Positions 58,851 to 64,000 of a stretch of DNA of 64,000 nt are shown piece by piece. The translations under genes and the position numbers were made by a program. Where the stretch lies: contig NC_087073.1 in the NCBI RefSeq assembly GCF_026151205.1, positions 13,659,837-13,723,836 on the forward strand. Direction: 5' to 3'. This DNA is from Bolinopsis microptera (lineage: Eukaryota > Ctenophora > Tentaculata > Lobata > Bolinopsidae). The notes under the pieces are model-generated. The model was not told the origin of the DNA. It was given only the letters and a program-made list of their open reading frames with translations, and did no database searches. How positions within the stretch are numbered: position 1 is the stretch's first letter; every line of letters begins with the position of its first letter.

Positions 58851-60620
58851 TCAAACGAATAACGGCCGATGTAGCAAAAAGTGCGGCGATAGGTCAACAG
58901 TGCGATTCCGCACCCATCGCACTTATAATTATATGTTGCCTGTGCTCTAGAACTTGAACTTTTGAGTTTTGGGTAACACTCTCTCATGAATTCCTTCTAC
59001 CAACATCGTGCAATAAAACGCTAGCTGCACCTCTCTCGTAACTCAAAATATCCGTTACGAATAATTACAAAAAAGGCCTTTTTAATCGCCTATTAAATGT
59101 TTTACAGGCGAAAAGTTCATTACTTACCCAGTCTACATATATATTCAAATATCCAAATTAGAATATTTCTCAACAGGGAATTTCAACATTATATAAATGC
59201 AGTGCATTGTGTCTTTACTCTTTATAACGTTATAAGATTAGCTGCACACCAGACATGGGCGCCGCAGTCATGCTGCATACGCCGCTGCCGCCATCAAAAT
59301 TCAAATATTCCACGCCGCAGTGCCTTACATTTTTAACCAATTTTAAATTAAGATGATTACGATATTCGAAAAATGCTCGATCTTAACTTTAATCTACGCT
59401 TAAACACCTGTATGTGGTGTATCAATATAATCGATATCGTGCCTGTAATACTAATGATTTTTAGATGGAGCACGCAAGCAATAGTTGCGGCAAAATTATT
59501 TCACGCCGATGAGCAAAATATGGCTACACGCCGCCGCCAGATCATTTGACAGTGGCTCAAACATCTGACGCACATGAACATAGCTTTCATAATTTAATAT
59601 TTTAGGGCTGGTGGTGTTAACGCGACGAGTTGTAGCTATGCTTGTTTCAATGATTAGCCTTATAATTGTGATATTTATTTTTCTCGGTACAACTATAATT
59701 CTCGAATTGGCTTTCTTTAAAGAGTTCTTTCCCAAAATCGCCAATATGTGATTTTTGCAAAAGTTATTAACGTTTCAAAATGATGACAGAATTATATATT
59801 GTACTTATTTTATTAGGCTCCTTACTAGACTCTCTTTTGATAGTTTACATACCAGAAGACAGGGGTTTCTTTGAAAAATCGTCTGTGATTTATAAGGAAG
59901 TACGAGCTTTTCAGTATCTGATGCAGCTTCGGTGGAAGTTTCTATAGTAATGTTTCTATAGCGATGTTACCTGTTACTTTAGTGATGGTACTGGTTACTA
60001 TACAGAAATCAGGCTAGCACGTGTTAAATTTCCTTGTATTTTAGTAGTAACTACAAACCAGGAAAAGGAATCGCCCTCGGATGCCATTGTGCTGCAACAA
60101 TACAAGACGACCAGTATTGGAGGGAGCGTCACGTGGTACTGGAGGGAGTATTGCTCAATAATACAATTAACAAACTGCAGCCTATCTCATGTGACTAGAA
60201 TACTGCTCTTTGCTTAGCTGAGCTGATTGGAGCAGCTTTACAAAGGATTGGCAATAAATTTCCTGCATCAGCCGCTCTGGAATCTTAACATTTCTAGGAC
60301 CTCTTAAAGCACTCTCTACTACTGCTGCTGCAACGCTGTCGGCTGTCACATTGTTATGACAACGCTGTCTTTGTCACGTTTGTGACTGGGGTGGTGGCCG
60401 CTCAGCAAATTCATCAGTTTGTTATCCATTTCCAGCCACTTTCCAGGCTTCCAGCTCCATATCAGACAGATCTAAGTGATAACGCAATACAATTACATGC
60501 CCTTATCATAGTGCCCCTATATATACCCATTTAATAATGCTTAAGAACATATAAATTTTAAAACGACGAGTGCCCACCGCAACCGATGTTTTAACGGATC
60601 GTCAAAGAGTCGTATGTACA
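58851..60620. other. intergenic DNA
   Basis: No gene supported. A partial R2-like piece lies at 58870-58940. A short frame with a hydrophobic start at 59779-59946 and a stop-free stretch at 60037-60197 do not join in phase. Confidence 0.35.
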
Positions 60621-60621
60621 G

Positions 60622-60654
<33 letters not shown>
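60622..60654 (+). repeat. 33-base poly-C tract
   Basis: An uninterrupted run of C. Length is likely uncertain in the assembly. Another run lies at 62490-62505. Confidence 0.9.
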
Positions 60655-60658
<4 letters not shown>

Positions 60659-61029
60659 CTGTTAAATTCGCACCAAACGTATTATTCGAATTAATTTCGC
60701 ATACGAATTTTTCTCTGAAAAAATTGCCGCATGTAAAAAAATATACCAAATACGGGAACAGGAAGTCACGTGCCCGCATCAAAATGTTCACGATAGTTGG
60801 CTTTGTATGGTGGAATATTGCCAAAACATGTACTTCCCGCGACAGGTGCGTCGTTACTGGTCAGTGCAGGGGTGACGGGTGTAGGAATGATTTTCTTCAA
60901 TCTTCATGGGGGGGGGGGCCAAATTCTAAATATTTTTTAGCGCTTCGCGCCACAGCCTAAATTTTTTGGGGCTTCGCGCCAAAGCCTGAATTTCGAGGGT
61001 AAGGACAAAAGGAAATTGCAGCATGTGCG

Positions 61030-61130
61030 GTATCGCGATTTTTCACATTTGCCGCGACAAATCGCGATTTTTCAGATCCTATTCCTAGTGGGCCTTACGA
61101 CAAATCGCGATTTTTTAGTTATCCGCGTCA
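61030..61130. repeat. AAATCGCGATTT palindromic repeats
   Basis: Three copies of a CGCGATTTTT core, two within the palindrome AAATCGCGATTT, spaced about 40-50 bases. Confidence 0.6.
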
Positions 61131-61258
61131 AATTGCGCATTTTCCTTTGAATATGAGGAAAAATTCGAGTATTATATGTGGGCCAAATATCACGTTTTCT
61201 ATAATTAGTATATGAAACCAATCAGTATCACATCCACAACCTTCCGAATGTAGGTATG

Positions 61259-61950
61259 GACTTCAAAAAACCGAAAAATATATTTTCGGCTCAGAATGAT
61301 CAGGGTAGCATGAAACATGAACAAAAGTAATTTCCAGAAAAACTTTGAAAAATTTTGACTTAGAAAATTTTCGGTGGGAGTCATTCTCGATACATACCTC
61401 CGAAAGCAGAGCTCCCGCTTCCGAGCTCGTATTGCGAAGAGGAGGCCTGCTTCCCGAGATCGCATTACAAAGGGGATCAACCCTCGAGTCCAAAATCGTA
61501 TTATGAAGGGTAGGTGCGGACTTCGAAAACCGAAAAAAATATTTTTGGCTCAGAATAATCAGGGTTGCATGAAACATGAACAAAACTAAAAGTAGTTTCA
61601 AGAAAACTTTGAACATTTTTGACTTATATTATTAGAAAATTTTCGGTCCGAGTCATTCTCGATACGTACCTCTGAAAGCAGAGCTCCCGCTTCCGAGCTC
61701 GTATTGCGAAGGGGAGGCCTGCCTTCCGAGATCGCATTACAAAGGGGAACCCTAGAGTCCAAAATCGTATATCGAACTTCGAAAACCGAACAAAATATTT
61801 TTGGCTCATATTCATAATGATCAGGGTAGCATGAAACATGAACAAAAGTAGTTTCCAAGAATCCTTTGAAAATTTTTGACTTCGAAAATGTTTGGTCCTA
61901 GTCATTCTCAGTACGTACCTCTGAAAGCAGAGATCCCGCTTCCGAGCTGG
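61259..61950 (+). repeat. about 260-bp tandem repeat, 2.7 copies
   Basis: Units begin near 61259, 61520 and 61780 with GGACTTCGAAAACCGAAAAA or relatives, then TTGGCTCAGAATGATCAGGG, GCATGAAACATGAACAAAA, GAGTCATTCTCGATACGTAC and CAGAGCTCCCGCTTCCGAGC. The third is truncated. Frames on the minus strand across the units are repeat artefacts. Confidence 0.85.
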
Positions 61951-62489
61951 AAAATTTGAGAAAAAAAATGTTTTTCCCAAAAATTTTTGGAAACCTAAAT
62001 TAAAAAGTTGGCCCTTTTTAGCCCCTTGCCCAGATTTCATGGGGGGGTGATGGCCCCCCTGCCCCTCGCTTCCAACACCCCTGGGTCAGTGACTAGCGTG
62101 GGTACTGACCAAGATCGCAAGGGGTTAAATTTAGCTCATACCCGAAGACGTTATGTAATGGAGTAAACTAATTTCTCTTAATAAACTTGAATCACTTAGT
62201 TTCCTCCACTACACAGTCTATTCTACTTGTCGCGATTTGTAAGTTTGAGATTTGGAGTATAGCTAGCGTCACAATTTACATGTTACATATCCAACTAGAT
62301 CATAGACTCAAGAATGCTGCGCGTTCCCACAGCCACATTTTTACCGAATTTTTAGCGCATTTTTTGGCGAATTTAACAGCCCTAAAAATTAACACTTGAA
62401 GTTGTAAATTGGCAAATTATTCGCGTACTTTTTGAGAACTCTTAATACGCCGTACTTTTTGACGAAAATTTGGCGAATTTAACAGCCTG

Positions 62490-62505
62490 CCCCCCCCCCC
62501 CCCCC
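62490..62505 (+). repeat. poly-C tract
   Basis: 16 consecutive C just left of an inverted repeat. Confidence 0.85.
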
Positions 62506-62518
62506 TGTATATACAGTC

Positions 62519-62559
62519 AAACCTCTCTATTCCGGCCTCTATTCCGGTATAGAGAGGTT
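62519..62559. repeat. short inverted repeat resembling a transposon end
   Basis: AACCTCTCTAT (62519-62529) pairs with ATAGAGAGGTT (62549-62559) around a duplicated CTATTCCGG. The preceding CAGTCAAACCTCTCTAT resembles Tc1/mariner- or pogo-type ends, by eye only. Confidence 0.45.
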
Positions 62560-62886
62560 CACACGATCCCAATTCCTGGTATCTAGCCTGCTAATGTTAT
62601 CAAGCGTAAATACTATCTCTATAACAGTCTCCACCATTATACCCCGTTCCTAAGTGCGAGATTGAAAATGTTTACCATATTTGAAGTAGAACTGTGATTA
62701 ATTTTAAGTAGCAAAGAGTGCACTGTACAACTACATGCAACTTTACAATTAATTTCACGAAATTTGTTTTTTAAAGATGCTGTGCTTTGTTGATACAAGT
62801 GTACGATCTTTCCTCTGACTTACTCGAAATGAAAATGGCGTTTATAGTACTATTTTACCTGATTAAAATCTCGACAGACACTAGGC

Positions 62887-63185
62887 GCTCTCTGCTAGGC
62901 AACAAGTTGCTAGCTGCTCTCTGCTAGGCAACAAGTTGCTAGCTGCTCTCTGCTAGGCAACAAGTTGCTAGCTGCTCTCTGCTAGGCAACAAGTTGCTAG
63001 CTGCTCTCTGCTAGGCAACAAGTTGCTAGCTGCTCTCTGCTAGGCAACAAGTTGCTAGCTGCTCTCTGCTAGGCAACAAGTTGCTAGCTGCTCTCTGCTA
63101 GGCAACAAATTGCTAGCTGCTCTCTGCTAGGCAACAAGTTGCTAGCTGCTCTCTGCTAGGCAACAAGTTGTTAGCTGCTCTCTGG
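62887..63185 (+). repeat. 29-bp minisatellite, about 10 copies
   Basis: The unit contains GCTCTCTGCTAGGCAACAAG then TTGCTAGCT, with single-base variants in units 8 and 10. GCTAG and CTAGC at either end of the CAACAAGTTG core make each unit partly self-complementary. Confidence 0.95.
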
Positions 63186-63565
63186 TTGGCAGTGTCCTGG
63201 GCAGTTATAGAGGGATTTAATATTTCACTTAGGTTATTTTTTCTGTTAACCTCGAATTTGCTAGTCACTAGTTTCTCGACCGTTTTTTGCATCCAAATCA
63301 TTTTTTCTGTTCCCAATAACCTTTAAAGTAATAGCGATAAGGCGTACAACTAGTGTATCATTAACTGAGAGAAAGACGCGTGTTTATGTTCAATGAGATT
63401 CAAGTTTAAACACAAAAACTTGTCCTTCTAATGAACAATAATGACACGTAATGAACATTGTTGTTGCGGAACGCAGGATTTTTGAACGTTTACATTAAAT
63501 ATTTCTACACCGTCTACTAATCACCCAATTAACTAATTAAGCTGACCGAGAAGGAGATAACCAAG

Positions 63566-63963
63566 ATGATAATGAAACTGCTTCAGATTTGTATTGTCAC
63601 CTCCAGTCTGTTCATCCTCTCGCAAGGTAGATATTCAACATACAGTAAAATCTAAGAGTTCCTCAACGAGACGTCAACAAACCAAAATCACATATTCAGT
63701 TATTCGCATATTCACATAATATGAGCACTGCTCCTCCAAGTCCTAAGGGGATCGCACAACATGCAAATCCCGCTTGAAATTACTCTGCGTATTAAAAAAA
63801 TAACATTTTGATCTAGCGAGCTTTGCTTAAGGTAAACGGTTGGTAACATTTTCAGGGACTGATTGCGGTAAAGATGACATAAGAGAATGTATGAGATGGA
63901 AAGGCATGGGCATGTGCAACAAAGAACCCTACCTCACCAAGTGCCCTCATGCTTGCGGTCAAT
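63566..63963 (+). CDS. secreted ShKT-domain protein, first two exons (continues beyond window)
   Basis: Exon 1, 63566-63626, starts ATG (MIMKLLQICIVTSSLFILSQ) and is a classic signal peptide ending at a GTAGAT donor in phase 1. Exon 2, 63856-63963, follows TTTTCAG and encodes one Cys-framework module with DCGKDDIRECMRW, GMGMC, YLTKCP and HACGQ, then a GTAAGT donor after the first base of the next codon, which would complete the sixth Cys. This is the ShKT pattern (six Cys, W and G between C2 and C3). ShKT modules occur in cnidarian ion-channel peptides but also in metalloproteases and many secreted proteins, so a toxin role cannot be assumed. The rest lies past 64000. Confidence 0.75.
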
Positions 63964-64000
63964 GTAAGTCGTTCTTATAATTTAAATACTTTTACAACAG

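Noticed and set aside
59779-60197. Two-exon secreted peptide (hydrophobic start at 59779, stop-free stretch at 60037)
   Set aside because: Available donor and acceptor phases do not match without creating a stop.

Overview
The window looks like nuclear DNA from an animal: multi-exon genes with GT/AG introns, secreted multidomain proteins, non-LTR retrotransposon debris, small inverted-repeat elements and many minisatellites in an AT-rich background. An early-branching marine invertebrate, perhaps a cnidarian, fits best because there is a ShKT-type exon at the right edge, a lineage-specific-looking intronless GPCR and C3/A2M-type thioester genes. This placement is inference; no ribosomal or mitochondrial marker is present.

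Layout. 1-1.8 kb: decayed LINE reverse transcriptase. 2.9-3.8 kb: a candidate two-exon small membrane protein (minus), with a look-alike exon at 15.5 kb. 6.8-13.9 kb: three large tandem arrays (a 9-bp GTAAC-type, a 41-bp and a 60-bp unit). 16.3-18.4 kb: an intronless rhodopsin-like GPCR with a repetitive ectodomain. 20.5-21.4 kb: an inverted-repeat transposon relic whose relative lies at 53.5-54.0 kb.

The core is 22.1-54.5 kb: four head-to-tail alpha-2-macroglobulin/thioester-protein (TEP) genes, all on the minus strand. Each has nine coding exons, eight short 5' exons and one giant 3.4-3.8 kb last exon. Exon sums divide by 3 in copies 1, 2 and 4 (1596, 1595 and 1584 residues). Copy 3 has a one-base insertion in exon 6 and has lost its cysteine-containing C-terminal tail, so it is probably a pseudogene. 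All four keep the GCGEQ thioester and a downstream His in a YHQN context. They differ most in the bait region. The array is probably a diversified secreted protease-trap or opsonin family, with different baits on a conserved thioester chassis.

54.5-64 kb: a mostly non-coding flank with minisatellites, poly-C tracts, a 5'-truncated LINE fragment, a ~260-bp tandem repeat, a 29-bp repeat and, at the edge, the first two exons of a secreted ShKT-domain protein. No tRNA, rRNA or CRISPR array was seen.
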